From contig JAPEHQ010000018.1 of NCBI GenBank assembly GCA_027405735.1, positions 682,001-746,000 of the forward strand: 64,000 nt of DNA, in the 5' to 3' direction. The first letter of the stretch is position 1; each line of letters opens with the position of its first letter. A program made the translations under genes and the position numbers. Under the pieces are notes generated by a model that was not told where the DNA came from, ran no database searches, and saw only the letters and a list, made by a program, of their open reading frames with translations. This document shows, in pieces, positions 63,872-64,000 of the stretch. The stretch is from Mucor racemosus (taxonomy: Eukaryota > Mucoromycota > Mucoromycetes > Mucorales > Mucoraceae).

Positions 63872-64000
63872 ATGCGATTTTTGAACGTAATCAGCTTTAT
63901 GGAAGACAAACAGCAGAAAGCCAAAGTGCTTGAAGATTACTACAAATGGCATAAAAGCAATACTACTAAAAAGTATTGGGCCAAAAGAGATCAAAAACAC
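63872..64000 (+). CDS. Possible 5' end of a gene running off the right edge
   Basis: An open frame from ATG 63872 (or ATG 63899) continues to the last base: hydrophilic, Lys-rich (MEDKQQKAKVLEDYYKWH, then TKKYWAKRDQKH). The codon and amino-acid make-up looks protein-like, but 43 codons are too few to identify a family. The start is uncertain, because an upstream ATG at 63736 might belong to the same gene if an intron lies between. Partial at the 3' end by window truncation. Confidence 0.35.
   Translation, partial: MRFLNVISFMEDKQQKAKVLEDYYKWHKSNTTKKYWAKRDQKH

Overview
The window looks like nuclear DNA of an early-diverging filamentous fungus, most likely Mucoromycota (Mucorales-like). The reasons are strong AT richness, short spliceosomal introns (many 55-70 nt, GT...AG), pyrimidine-rich tracts just upstream of start codons, and fungal gene families (VTC polyphosphate synthases, TAP42, a fungal-type P450, SERCA). 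No bacterial, organellar or viral genes were seen, and no tRNA, rRNA or CRISPR array was recognised.

Layout. 1-2317: 3' part or all of a disordered, Ser-rich protein gene. 6091-15752: tandem, same-strand array of three VTC/SPX polyphosphate-polymerase paralogues, followed by an unrecognised membrane/coiled-coil gene (about 15994-17250). 17.3-30.6 kb: a gene-poor, transposon-nested block holding LTR pieces, a broken Ty3/Gypsy-like gag and a 3.7-kb foldback transposon (20918-24653). 30.6-35.5 kb: a compact housekeeping cluster rich in mitochondrial genes: bL17m, IBA57/CAF17, TSR3, a peroxisomal SCP2 and COQ7. 35.5-39.6 kb: two copies of a dispersed non-coding repeat (called R1 here). 39.7-46.2 kb: TAP42, APT (adenine phosphoribosyltransferase), a tail-anchored coiled-coil protein and a DCAF7/WDR68-like WD40 protein. 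47.7-56.5 kb: an almost perfect 8.9-kb palindrome containing a second, larger copy of the foldback transposon, a solo LTR, and a captured pseudogene fragment resembling a dynein intermediate chain. 58.0-63.5 kb: an eight-exon cytochrome P450 convergent with a five-exon SERCA-type Ca2+ ATPase. A further gene may start at the right edge.

Functional themes. The VTC trio should act in polyphosphate synthesis and phosphate/cation storage in the vacuolar or acidocalcisome membrane. SERCA is the ER calcium pump. IBA57, bL17m and COQ7 serve mitochondrial Fe-S assembly, translation and ubiquinone synthesis. TSR3 modifies 18S rRNA, and TAP42 links TOR signalling to PP2A-type phosphatases.

The least ordinary content is the repeat landscape. 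Two foldback composites share one internal junction but lie in opposite orientations. The larger sits inside an inverted duplication that extends about 1.15 kb beyond the element itself. All exon joins were deduced by eye from reading frame and splice consensus. No alignment or database search was run.
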